A stretch of 32,869 bases of DNA, taken from assembly GCA_019414545.1 (NCBI GenBank), contig DXLV01000008.1, positions 27,578-60,446 of the forward strand. Direction: 5' to 3'. The notes below the pieces were generated by a model. That model worked only from the letters and a program-made list of their open reading frames with translations. It was not told the origin of the DNA and made no database searches. Shown piece by piece: positions 8,845 to 16,311 of this stretch; position 1 is the first letter of the stretch, and each line of letters opens with the position of its first letter. Made by a program: the position numbers and the translations under genes. Source of the stretch: Collinsella sp. Lineage in GTDB: Bacteria > Actinomycetota > Coriobacteriia > Coriobacteriales > Coriobacteriaceae.

Positions 8845-9105
8845 CTACCCCTCGTCGCCGGCGTCGTACACGATATCGAGGCCACAAACAGGGCATTTCT
8901 CCGGATACACCGGCATATGAACGCCCGTACGTTTCCTCACTTCGTCGCTGAACCTGTCACGTGCATCGATGAACCGAATATCGAGACACGGTATTTGCGA
9001 GCCGCAGCAAGGACAGGCGACAGCAAACGACCCGCAATCAACTTCTACGCCCGGAAACATATTGTTGTCGATAAGGGCACGCGGCAGTTTTCCGTACTTC
9101 CCCAT
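8845..9105 (-). CDS. Small zinc-ribbon protein, unknown function
   Basis: 86 residues beginning MGKYGKLPRALIDNN. CPCCGSQIPC near residue 38 and CPVCG near residue 75 give two cysteine pairs typical of a zinc ribbon. I recognise no named family. The open frame extends to 9201, but the upstream gene ends at 9126 and a GAGG lies about ten bases before the ATG at 9103-9105 (an adjacent GTG at 9106-9108 is an alternative). With this start the two genes follow each other by 20 bases without overlap, which suggests one small operon. Confidence 0.55.
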   Translation of the reverse strand: MGKYGKLPRALIDNNMFPGVEVDCGSFAVACPCCGSQIPCLDIRFIDARDRFSDEVRKRTGVHMPVYPEKCPVCGLDIVYDAGDEG

Positions 9106-9125
9106 CACGACATCGCCTCGCCAGC

Positions 9126-9695
9126 TCACGTTCGCTCCCCTCTCGCTATACAAATCAGGAAGAGCATGCACCGGCAGGCGTGCGCGAGATTGCATCGCCA
9201 CGCGATCCGATCAAACAGCACGATCGTAAAAGACCGCCAAAGCCAAATTTCATCGTCGGTCGCACCCTGTCCGGCAAACTCAATATCGACGGGTATGTGC
9301 TTCAGATAACTCATGTCGGGCGCAAAACGAGGGTCCGGTCCGCCTTTATGAACAGGACCGTGCAGAACAAACCATCCGTTTTCGGGCTCGAACCGCTCAA
9401 CAAACGCAAGGCCGAGCACCTTATAGCCCACCTCGGTTGCAAATATGACTCCGGCTGGGACGTCACATTCCATGCAGTTGAGCAGTTTACGGTTGTAATT
9501 CTGGTCTCGAAAACCAACGGTACCCGGCGCTTGAACCGAGTACTTAATGACCCACGTACCATCGTCCAAATAGAGCGGAGGCACATTGTTGATGCTCTTG
9601 GTTTGCCGCTGGCGCGCTTGTACCCCGCTACCCCACTCCCCTGTATACTGATGTAGCACGTGTTTCATCCGGGCTTGTTGGGCCGGGTCGTTCAT
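9126..9695 (-). CDS. Hypothetical protein, possible nuclease-associated recognition domain
   Basis: Up to 189 residues. The core from DDGTWVIKYSVQAPG through NRKLLNCMECDVPAGVIF to YKVLGLAFVERFEPENGWF looks like a folded beta-rich domain and vaguely resembles the N-terminal domain found before HNH modules in some putative restriction endonucleases. No HNH motif follows, so it could be a remnant or a different family; the resemblance is from memory and weak. The last 40 residues are Cys- and Trp-rich. The start is uncertain: none of the candidate starts has a good binding site, and a TATACT box for the divergent gene (9644-9649) lies inside the longest frame, so the true start may be further in. 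Its lower GC than the neighbours suggests acquisition. Confidence 0.5.
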   Translation of the reverse strand: MNDPAQQARMKHVLHQYTGEWGSGVQARQRQTKSINNVPPLYLDDGTWVIKYSVQAPGTVGFRDQNYNRKLLNCMECDVPAGVIFATEVGYKVLGLAFVERFEPENGWFVLHGPVHKGGPDPRFAPDMSYLKHIPVDIEFAGQGATDDEIWLWRSFTIVLFDRIAWRCNLAHACRCMLFLICIARGERT

Positions 9696-9706
9696 GGGAG
9701 GTTTTT

Positions 9707-10198
9707 GTGGCTGCTTCGAATCCGCCTAAGGGGAGTGTTTCTTCTTCGTCCATCAAGCCGGTTACGCGCAAAGCCGTGCGTTGCCAGCGCGAGGTCGCTT
9801 GGCTTGTCACGCAGGCGGCGGGCAGGCTTGTGGCGACCACTCAGGACGTCAATGCGCCTACGCCGAGCTTTGTGTTAGCGGCGGCGCTGGATTTTGTGCG
9901 CCAATTGGAGCTTGCCGCACAGGATGCCAGCGGCCACCTCGACTACCAGAATGTTATGGCGCCCGACCTGCAAACGTTCTGCCACATGGCCAAGTTGCCC
10001 GCCGCGCCCAATGCACTTTCGGACGCAAGCTACATGTTTACGCTTTCGGGCGCGGACCTTATCCGCGACATCTATGCATACTGCAGCGAACTCGCCGAGC
10101 GCCACGTCTTTGACGCGGCTGAAGTCAAACCGGGATATGTCATCAAGCTGGTTCTTAGGCTGTTCTTGATGGACGGGTTTGGGGCCATGCCGGCGTAA
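9707..10198 (+). CDS. Conserved-looking hypothetical protein
   Basis: 163 residues, soluble, mostly helical by appearance, with no motif I recognise. It starts with GTG at 9707 behind a strong GGGAGG (9696-9701) five bases away. After a Ser-rich start (KGSVSSSSIKPVTRKAVRC) it has a stretch FVLAAALDFVRQLELAAQDA and a C-terminal FDAAEVKPGYVIKLVLRLF. A TATACT box at 9644-9649 could be its -10. It is divergent from the preceding gene, with both start regions crowded together. No function is proposed. Confidence 0.6.
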   Translation: MAASNPPKGSVSSSSIKPVTRKAVRCQREVAWLVTQAAGRLVATTQDVNAPTPSFVLAAALDFVRQLELAAQDASGHLDYQNVMAPDLQTFCHMAKLPAAPNALSDASYMFTLSGADLIRDIYAYCSELAERHVFDAAEVKPGYVIKLVLRLFLMDGFGAMPA

Positions 10199-10298
10199 GC
10201 CGAGTCTTTAGCATCACTGTCGACTGGGCAACAACCGCTTTGCCTTAGTGGGCGCCAATCGAGGGTCGATTATTGGGTCGCCTCGTCCACTAACGCAT

Positions 10299-11765
10299 TT
10301 ATTCCACGCGCTCTGACAGTCGATACTTGCGGTTGCGGCTCGTCGCCGGCGCCGTGGGCTCAAGCTCGCCTTGAGCAATGAGCGCGTTGACGCGCGACCT
10401 AACCTGGGAAATCGTAAGCCCCGTGCGTTCTGCCAGCTCACGCGTCCCCAGCTCGCCGTAGTGTTTGAGTGCCGTCACAATTAAGCCCCCGCCATGATCG
10501 ACCGGCTCGATCTTTGAACGGTAAAGTACGACCTTGAACCGATCGAACCCCGGGCAGAACAGGGGCTCGGCCAGACCATGCGCGCGCATGGCATCGATCA
10601 TCATCGGGATGCCCGAGCCATTGCCCTCAGCCGGCGAACCTGCGCCATCCGGCAGCGGGACAATCGACATGAGTTTCACGAGCGTCGCGTTACGGCATCG
10701 GGAGCTGCCGTCAAACAAGTTCTCGCGAGTCTTTCCCCCGTAAAGGCCGCCAGGATTCGTCACCTCGACACGATCGTCAAAGACGTCGACGGCAATCGAT
10801 TGTCCACAGAACCGATCCCCGTATTCTCGATGGATTACGGCGTTGGCGATTGCCTCGCGCAGAACCTCCTCGGGAATCTCCAGCGAGTCGACACGCGAGA
10901 CGCCTTGGACGGTCGAGGTTCGCCGCAAATTCTTGGCGACGGCCGCGACAGCATCCGAGATCATCTCGCCCAACGTTCCCTCACAGATTGTGCGGTCCAT
11001 GAACCTCAGCGACCCCGCCGTGCCTTTCCGGGTCCCCGCATAGACAGCCATGTCGATAAAGAGCTTGGGATAAAACTGCTGAGGGTAGGTGCCCGCAACT
11101 AGGAGTCCAGCCTTGGTGACATTGCCCTGGGAATCAAGGAAATTTAGGCGCTCCAGCTTCGTTTGTTTGTCCGGCGCGCCGCGCATTGCCCGGGGCGTCA
11201 ACGAGAAAGCCCGATCTATCGTACGGTCGACCAGCATCTCGTCGAGATCGTCCGCGCCCGCGCCCGCCACCGCGTCGCGATCACTCGGAGTCGCTCGACC
11301 GTATGACGCCAATGCGAGCACCTCGGTCGACGAAAGCGGGACATCTTTGTCATCGATGCGTTTGTAGCTGCCACCTTGAGCGCCCCGCTCTATGACATAG
11401 CAAGGCTTGCTCGACGGGTCGAGCTCCTCAATCGTGATGACCAGAACCACGGTGCCCTGGAGCTCCACGCGCTCAATGGTGTATTTGGGCGGATTGGCCA
11501 GCTTTCCGCGACCGCCGGCATCACCCATGCCCGCCACGAATTGGTTGAGCACTTTCTCGGTCTCAAAGTTTGCAACTGGGACAAAACCCGCGCGCTCGCT
11601 CACTCCGAGTACGATGATGCCGCCGGCGGTGTTTGCGAAAGCGCTGACCGTTTCCCATACGTCGCGGGAAAGCGTCGTGGCGCTCTCCTTGACCTCGACG
11701 TTAAGATCGTCCGAGCCCATGCGCCTTAAAGACTCGAGCAGACCGGTCAGTTCGTTTTCGTTCAT
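10299..11765 (-). CDS. AlbA_2 (Schlafen-type) ATP-binding DNA-binding protein with C-terminal winged helix
   Basis: 488 residues. The N-terminal ~150 residues are an AlbA_2 domain: EVKESATTLSRDVWETVSAF followed by ANTAGGIIVLGV at about 44-55. The middle carries a GHKL-like ATPase segment (LREAIANAVIHREYGDRF, then VEVTNPGG). The last ~60 residues form a winged helix (GTRELAERTGLTISQVRSRV). This architecture is common among poorly understood regulators often annotated as RecG-like or putative DNA-binding proteins. The ATG at 11763-11765 has AAAGGA seven bases upstream; a GTG two codons earlier is less well placed. The gene stands alone behind two arrays of TTATCTCTC boxes, which suggests self-regulation through the winged helix. 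Confidence 0.85.
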   Translation of the reverse strand: MNENELTGLLESLRRMGSDDLNVEVKESATTLSRDVWETVSAFANTAGGIIVLGVSERAGFVPVANFETEKVLNQFVAGMGDAGGRGKLANPPKYTIERVELQGTVVLVITIEELDPSSKPCYVIERGAQGGSYKRIDDKDVPLSSTEVLALASYGRATPSDRDAVAGAGADDLDEMLVDRTIDRAFSLTPRAMRGAPDKQTKLERLNFLDSQGNVTKAGLLVAGTYPQQFYPKLFIDMAVYAGTRKGTAGSLRFMDRTICEGTLGEMISDAVAAVAKNLRRTSTVQGVSRVDSLEIPEEVLREAIANAVIHREYGDRFCGQSIAVDVFDDRVEVTNPGGLYGGKTRENLFDGSSRCRNATLVKLMSIVPLPDGAGSPAEGNGSGIPMMIDAMRAHGLAEPLFCPGFDRFKVVLYRSKIEPVDHGGGLIVTALKHYGELGTRELAERTGLTISQVRSRVNALIAQGELEPTAPATSRNRKYRLSERVE

Positions 11766-11827
11766 CTGCACGTCCTTTCGCTCGGTTCTGCGAAGAATGC
11801 CGCGAATGGATTTCCTTCGTCTCTCAG

Positions 11828-11891
11828 TTATCTCTCGTAATTATCTCTCATCCTTCTGTTATCTCTCATATTAGAGATGAGTGAGAGATAA
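11828..11891 (-). promoter_or_regulatory. TTATCTCTC box array 1 (leader of the AlbA_2 regulator gene)
   Basis: Three direct boxes TTATCTCTC at 11828-11836, 11841-11849 and 11859-11867 (steps of 13 and 18) and an inverted box GAGAGATAA at 11883-11891. It lies between a candidate promoter and the start codon, 60-125 bases upstream of the ATG, where bound protein would block transcription. A second array with the same spacing is 165 bases further upstream. Confidence 0.75.
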
Positions 11892-11916
11892 AAGATAAGA
11901 TGTCTGCCATCTGTTT

Positions 11917-11946
11917 CATATAAACATGTTTTTGCTGGTAGAACAA
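11917..11946 (-). promoter_or_regulatory. Candidate promoter of the AlbA_2 regulator gene
   Basis: On the minus strand TTGTTC (11941-11946) and TATATG (11917-11922) are 18 bases apart in an AT-rich stretch lying between the two box arrays. The match is moderate; its placement between the arrays is the main support. Confidence 0.4.
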
Positions 11947-11992
11947 TCGATATTGAGATAATACCATGATTGCTTGTCTCTTTACTGCTCAG

Positions 11993-12062
11993 TTATCTCT
12001 CATATTTATCTCTCGTCTTTCTGTTATCTCTCGTATTCGTGACGAATGAGAGATGAGAGATG
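11993..12062 (-). promoter_or_regulatory. TTATCTCTC box array 2
   Basis: Direct boxes at 11993-12001, 12006-12014 and 12024-12032 repeat the 13- and 18-base steps of array 1, followed by inverted GAGAGATGAGAGATG near 12048-12062. The stretch of about 50 bases starting CTCAGTTATCTCTC occurs in both arrays with a few changes, so one is a duplication of the other. The two arrays bracket the candidate promoter. Confidence 0.75.
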
Positions 12063-12076
12063 TGCGGGCGGCGGAT

Positions 12077-12197
12077 GAGCGTGGATTTTGGACGGTCGGG
12101 AAATGAGGGTGGATATTTGGACGGCTTTTGGGCGTTTTGAGGCTGATTCCGTCCGAAAAACCACTCTCATTCGATAGGCGTCCAAGTTTCCACGCTC
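12077..12197. repeat. TCCACGCTC repeat units, two inverted and two direct
   Basis: GAGCGTGGA at 12077-12085 and GAGGGTGGA at 12105-12113 lie in one orientation (step 28); ACCACTCTC at 12160-12168 and TCCACGCTC at 12189-12197 lie in the other (step 29). Most are flanked by GTCC. They belong to the same dispersed family as 16121-16285, 17571-17663 and 32608-32671. The remainder of the gap up to the M16 gene shows only a TATACT box at 12277-12282 that may be that gene's -10. Confidence 0.7.
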
Positions 12198-12334
12198 GCG
12201 CGGCGGGCACGCGGGGCCTTTACCCAATCCGTTGGCATCGTCTTCAGTTCGCCGCAGGGTCGCGGCCCCATATGGGTATACTCTCGAGGATTCGACTCGA
12301 TTCGCCCCCGCTGGGGCGTCAAAGGAGACTGCAT

Positions 12335-15300
12335 ATGTCCACCACCTCAACCGACCCGCGCGCCGCCGCTGCCGCGCTGCTGGTTCCCGGTACCACCTGC
12401 CACGGCTTTGCCGTCGAGCGCTGCGAGACCGTGCCCGAGCTCGACTCGGACGCCTACGTGCTGCGCCACACCGCCTCGGGCGCTCGCCTGCTGTACCTGG
12501 CGTGCGACGACGAAAACAAGGCCTTTGCCATTGGCTTTAAGACGCCGCCGGCCGATTCCACCGGCGTGTTCCATATTCTTGAGCACTCGGTGCTGTGCGG
12601 ATCGGCCAAGTTTCCCGTCAAGGAGCCGTTTGTCGACCTGATCAAGAGCTCCATGCAGACGTTCCTCAACGCCATGACTTACCCCGACAAGACCATCTAC
12701 CCCGTTGCCACCACCAACGAGCAGGACCTGTACAACCTGATGGACGTGTACCTGGACGCGGTGTTCAACCCGGCCATCTATACCAAGCCCACCATTTTTG
12801 AGCAAGAGGGCTGGCACTACGAGCTGGACCTGCCGGAGGGCGTCGAGAGCGAGGGCGACGGCAGCTCCGCGAGCCTGCGCGAGGGCACGCTGCGCTACAA
12901 CGGCGTGGTGTTCAACGAGATGAAGGGCGCGCTGTCCGACCCTATGAGCGTGCTGGACGACGCCGTCAATGCTGCGCTCTATCCCGACACCGCCTATGCG
13001 CACGAGAGCGGCGGCGACCCGCGCGCGATTCCCGCGCTCACCTACGAGCAGTTCCTAGATACGCACGCGCGCCACTACAACCCCTCCAACTCCTACATCA
13101 CGCTCTATGGAGATCTGGACGTGGACCGCGCACTGGCCTTTTTGGACGAGCGCTATCTGTCGCAGTCGAATGCCGCGAGCCGCCGCATGGACGCCGCCGT
13201 TGCCGACGGCGAGGACCCGTCCGCGCTGGCGCCCAATCCGCTGGACGTGCAGGCGCCTGTGACCTGCGAGTACAAGCGCGTCGAGATGGCCACTACACCC
13301 GAGAACGCCTTGGTGGGCCTGGGCCTGGTGCTGGGCAGCGCGCTCGACCGCAAGCGCACAATCGCGGCGGACATCCTGTTCGAGGCACTGTTGGGCTCCA
13401 ACGAGGCGCCGGTTAAGAAGGCCATTCTGGCCGCCGGCCTGGGCGGCAACGTGGCGAGCTACACCGCGGCCGAGAGCCTGCAGCCCTACGAGCTCATCAT
13501 GCTGCAAAACGCGCAGCCCGGCGTGGCGCGCGAGCTGCGCCGCGCGTTCCAGGACGCCTGCCGCGACCTATGCGAGTATGGCGTTCCGCGCGAGCGCCTG
13601 GAAGCCATCATCAGCAGCAACGAATACGACCTGCGCCAGCGCGACTACGGTATCGCCGACGGCGTGGCCATTGCATGCGACGCGCTGAGCACCTGGCTCT
13701 ACGATGACGACGCCGCGACGCTGGCACTCAAGTACGGCCCGGTGTACGAGGAGCTGCGTGGTGAGCTGGACGGCAGCTATTTTGAGGACCTGCTGCACGA
13801 GCTCGTGCTGGAGAACGACCATATGGCGCTGGTCGAGCTGGTTCCGGTAGACGCCGCCGAGGGTGCGGAGGGCGCCGAAGCTGCCGAGCTGGCAGCCAAG
13901 CGCGACGCCATGACCGATGCCGAGCTGGCCGACGTGGTCGAGCGCACGGCCGTACTGCGTGCCGCGCAGGAGGCCGAAGACACGCCCGAGGACAAGGCCA
14001 CACTGCCGCGCCTGCGCGTATCCGACATTGGCGAGGCGCGCCCCGAGCCGCCGCTGGTCGTGGACACGACCGCACCCATCCCCTGCCTGCGCCACGGCAT
14101 CCCCACCAACCGTCTGGCCTACGCCATGCAGTACTTCGACCTGAGCTGCGTCGCGTTTGAGGACCTGCCCTACGTGACGCTGCTCTGCCGCCTGCTCAAG
14201 CAGCTGCCCACGAGCGAGCACTCGGCCGAGGAACTCGACAACTTGCTCGCCGGCAAGCTGGGCTTTTTGAGCTTTACGACCGAGGTCATGACCCAGCCCG
14301 ACGTGGATGGCGTACGCCCCTACCTGCTAGTGAGCGCCTGTGCCCTGTCCGAAAAGATCGACGCGCTGGCGAGCCTGCCGCGCGAGGTGTGGTCGAGCAC
14401 GCTTTTGCTCGATGCCGATGCCGACCGCGTTCGCGACGTGCTCACACAGATTCGCATTGGGCTTGAGCAGGGCTTTATCAACAACGGTCACTCGGCGGCA
14501 CTCGGTCGCGCGATGAGCTACAGCTCACCTTCGGCCGTGGTGCGTGAGCAGCTTTCGGGCGTGGACTTCTACCTGTTCCTGCGCGATCTGCTCGACCACT
14601 TTGACGAGCGCCTGGACGACCTGCGCGCCAAGCTTGCCGAGCTGGCAGACCGCATCTTTGTGGCCGATGGCTGCATGGCGAGCTTTACCGGCAGCGACGA
14701 GGACTTTGACGCGTACTGGGATGCCGCGGGCGACCTGGGGCTGGGTGCGGGCGATGGTGCCGGCCGCGACGCGCTCGTGGTGCCGGCGCCGTGCGACCGC
14801 CACGAGGCTTTCGTGATCCCCAGCGACATCTGCTTTGCGGCAAGCGCGTGCGACCCGCGTCGCCTGGGCATTGACGTGACAGGCACTTGGGCCGTGGCTG
14901 CCAACGCGCTCTCCTACGACTACCTGTGGAACGAGATCCGCGTGAAGGGCGGGGCGTACGGCTGCGGATTCCGCGCGGCAGGTGAGCGTCAGGCGGCGTT
15001 CTACACCTACCGCGACCCGGCGATCGATCCTTCGATTGAGCGCGTGGAGCGTGCAGGCGCATGGCTTGGCCGCTTTGAGCCCGACGAGGCCGCCTTTGAG
15101 GGCTTTATCGTGAGCTGCGTGAGCGGCATGGACGCGCCGGTGAAGCCCTATGCGCTCACCAAGCGCCGCAACACGACCTACCTGGCCGGGCTCGATCCGC
15201 ATGCGCGCGAGGAGCGTCGCGCCCAGATGCTCGCCGCCACGCCCGGTGAGCTGCGCTCGCTCGGCGCCGACGTGACGCGCATCGCAGCCGAGTCGCCCAC

Positions 15301-15373
15301 CTGCGTCTTTGGCGGCCGAGACGTCATCGCCAAGAGCAACGCCAACTTCAACGTAGTCGACCTGCTGGGCTAG
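12335..15373 (+). CDS. M16C family metallopeptidase (presequence protease / Cym1-like)
   Basis: 1012 residues, the length of single-chain M16C proteases, which carry four pitrilysin-like domains closing as a chamber around small peptides. The inverted zinc motif HILEH is at 80-84 (H80, E83, H84), followed by SVLCGS; E195 in VVFNEMKG is the expected third ligand. The block PVKEPFVDLIKSSMQTFLN is strongly conserved in this group. The C-terminal half holds VKGGAYGCGFRA, which supplies the substrate-positioning Arg/Tyr elements. There is no signal peptide, so it is probably a cytoplasmic peptide scavenger. The ATG at 12335 follows AAAGGAG by seven bases; the open frame extends upstream to 12128 through repeat sequence and is not used. 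Confidence 0.93.
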   Translation: MSTTSTDPRAAAAALLVPGTTCHGFAVERCETVPELDSDAYVLRHTASGARLLYLACDDENKAFAIGFKTPPADSTGVFHILEHSVLCGSAKFPVKEPFVDLIKSSMQTFLNAMTYPDKTIYPVATTNEQDLYNLMDVYLDAVFNPAIYTKPTIFEQEGWHYELDLPEGVESEGDGSSASLREGTLRYNGVVFNEMKGALSDPMSVLDDAVNAALYPDTAYAHESGGDPRAIPALTYEQFLDTHARHYNPSNSYITLYGDLDVDRALAFLDERYLSQSNAASRRMDAAVADGEDPSALAPNPLDVQAPVTCEYKRVEMATTPENALVGLGLVLGSALDRKRTIAADILFEALLGSNEAPVKKAILAAGLGGNVASYTAAESLQPYELIMLQNAQPGVARELRRAFQDACRDLCEYGVPRERLEAIISSNEYDLRQRDYGIADGVAIACDALSTWLYDDDAATLALKYGPVYEELRGELDGSYFEDLLHELVLENDHMALVELVPVDAAEGAEGAEAAELAAKRDAMTDAELADVVERTAVLRAAQEAEDTPEDKATLPRLRVSDIGEARPEPPLVVDTTAPIPCLRHGIPTNRLAYAMQYFDLSCVAFEDLPYVTLLCRLLKQLPTSEHSAEELDNLLAGKLGFLSFTTEVMTQPDVDGVRPYLLVSACALSEKIDALASLPREVWSSTLLLDADADRVRDVLTQIRIGLEQGFINNGHSAALGRAMSYSSPSAVVREQLSGVDFYLFLRDLLDHFDERLDDLRAKLAELADRIFVADGCMASFTGSDEDFDAYWDAAGDLGLGAGDGAGRDALVVPAPCDRHEAFVIPSDICFAASACDPRRLGIDVTGTWAVAANALSYDYLWNEIRVKGGAYGCGFRAAGERQAAFYTYRDPAIDPSIERVERAGAWLGRFEPDEAAFEGFIVSCVSGMDAPVKPYALTKRRNTTYLAGLDPHAREERRAQMLAATPGELRSLGADVTRIAAESPTCVFGGRDVIAKSNANFNVVDLLG

Positions 15374-15385
15374 CCACAGCAAGCA

Positions 15386-15424
15386 AAACCACCACAAAGG
15401 GGACAGGCACCTTTGTGGTGGTTT
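15386..15424 (+). terminator. Perfect inverted repeat after the M16 gene
   Basis: AAACCACCACAAAGG (15386-15400) and CCTTTGTGGTGGTTT (15410-15424) pair over 15 bases around GGACAGGCA. The T tract is short (TTT), so terminator activity is possible but not certain. Read on the minus strand the loop is TGCCTGTCC, linking it to the GTCCC-loop hairpin family described in the findings. Confidence 0.6.
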
Positions 15425-15429
15425 CGACA

Positions 15430-15480
15430 TTTGCCCAGATAAAACCTGCCAAAATAAACCCGTCCCTTTTTGGTAGGTTT
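15430..15480 (-). repeat. Hairpin repeat shared with 25203-25254
   Basis: AAACCTGCCAAAA (15442-15454) pairs with TTTTGGTAGGTTT (15468-15480), one G-T. Together with the adjoining TTTGCCCAGAT its reverse complement matches 25203-25254 closely, including the flanking TATCTGGGCAAA, so these are two copies in opposite orientation. The plus-strand loop is TAAACCCGTCCCT. Confidence 0.75.
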
Positions 15481-15496
15481 GGGAGAGGGGGCTGGA

Positions 15497-16093
15497 ATGG
15501 ATAAGGCTGAGTTGCGGCGGGTGGTGATTGCTCGGCGCGATGCTCTTGATTTGGATGTTCGGAAGGCAAAGTCTGCTGTCATTTGCACGCGGCTGGTTGA
15601 GCTGCTGGGCCGCTTGGATGCCGCGGCGCCGCGCACCGTTGCCGTCTATGCCGCGATGGGTTCCGAGGCAGACCCTGCCGCGTTTGCCGCTGCGGCCGTC
15701 GCGCGCGGCTGGCGCGCAGCCTATCCGTGCATGCTCTCGGCAGCCGAAGCCGCAGCTTGTGGCCAGCGTATGTGCATGCGGGCAGTTGCCGCCAACGATG
15801 CGTCCGCGGCTCCGTTTATCACTCATCCCACGCGAACCTTCGCTGCCGCGGACATCGGCAGCAACCGCTTCCCCATCGTGCCTGCCGAAGCACTCGACAT
15901 GATTGTTGTGCCGCTCGTGGCCTTCGACCAAACCAGCGCGCGCCTGGGCTACGGCGGCGGCTGCTACGACCGTTACCTGTCCATGCTCTCGCCCGCATGT
16001 CAAATCGTCGGCATCGCCTTTGACGAACAGCGCATCGACCACGTCCCCACCGACGTCCACGACCTGCCGCTGCCCAACATCGTCAGCGCCTAA
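15497..16093 (+). CDS. 5-formyltetrahydrofolate cyclo-ligase
   Basis: 198 residues, typical for the family. It converts 5-formyl-THF to 5,10-methenyl-THF using ATP in the cytoplasm, returning stored folate to one-carbon metabolism. The N-terminus has the basic helix DKAELRRVVIARRDAL and the middle VAVYAAMGSEADPAAF; the best marker is LGYGGGCYDRYL at 150-161, the conserved nucleotide/folate-site loop, followed by IVGIAFDEQRI and the ending VPTDVHDLPL. The ATG at 15497 has GAGAGGGG upstream; the longer frame from 15470 lies in the repeat hairpin. It stands alone after the M16 gene. Confidence 0.94.
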   Translation: MDKAELRRVVIARRDALDLDVRKAKSAVICTRLVELLGRLDAAAPRTVAVYAAMGSEADPAAFAAAAVARGWRAAYPCMLSAAEAAACGQRMCMRAVAANDASAAPFITHPTRTFAAADIGSNRFPIVPAEALDMIVVPLVAFDQTSARLGYGGGCYDRYLSMLSPACQIVGIAFDEQRIDHVPTDVHDLPLPNIVSA

Positions 16094-16120
16094 ATGTCGT
16101 TGTATCGCACCCGCAAGATA

Positions 16121-16285
16121 AGCGTGGAAAAACTCCCACTTTGAGACTGTTCGGGGGCAAAAAACGGGAGATTATCCACGCTCATTATTCAAACGTCCGA
16201 TAATCCACGCTCGTATGTCTGAAAATCCACGCTCAATCAACGCGCGTCCAGATTTCCGCGCTCGTGTGTCCGATTATCCACGCTC
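16121..16285. repeat. TCCACGCTC palindrome plus tandem units
   Basis: An imperfect palindrome (16121-16182; AGCGTGGA...ACTCCCACTTT against ACGGGAGATTATCCACGCT) is followed by four more units. The five TCCACGCTC-type cores start at 16175, 16204, 16226, 16255 and 16277, giving steps of 29, 22, 29 and 22; the fourth reads TCCGCGCTC. GTCC precedes most cores. It fills the gap between the convergent cyclo-ligase and AbiEi-like genes. Confidence 0.8.
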
Positions 16286-16311
16286 GTGCAGCTTAACGCC
16301 CCGCAACCGCC

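Noticed and set aside
9180..9656. Plus-strand 158-residue frame opposite the 9126-9695 gene
   Set aside because: The minus-strand product has more protein-like composition with ordered hydrophobic strands; the plus-strand frame lacks a binding site.
12128..12334. 69-codon N-terminal extension of the M16 protease
   Set aside because: It translates repeat DNA, and a strong AAAGGAG serves the ATG at 12335, where family similarity begins.
16175..16285. CRISPR-like regular repeats
   Set aside because: The repeated core is only about 9-14 bases, the steps alternate 29 and 22, the intervening stretches are related to one another (GTCC flanks), and no cas genes are present.
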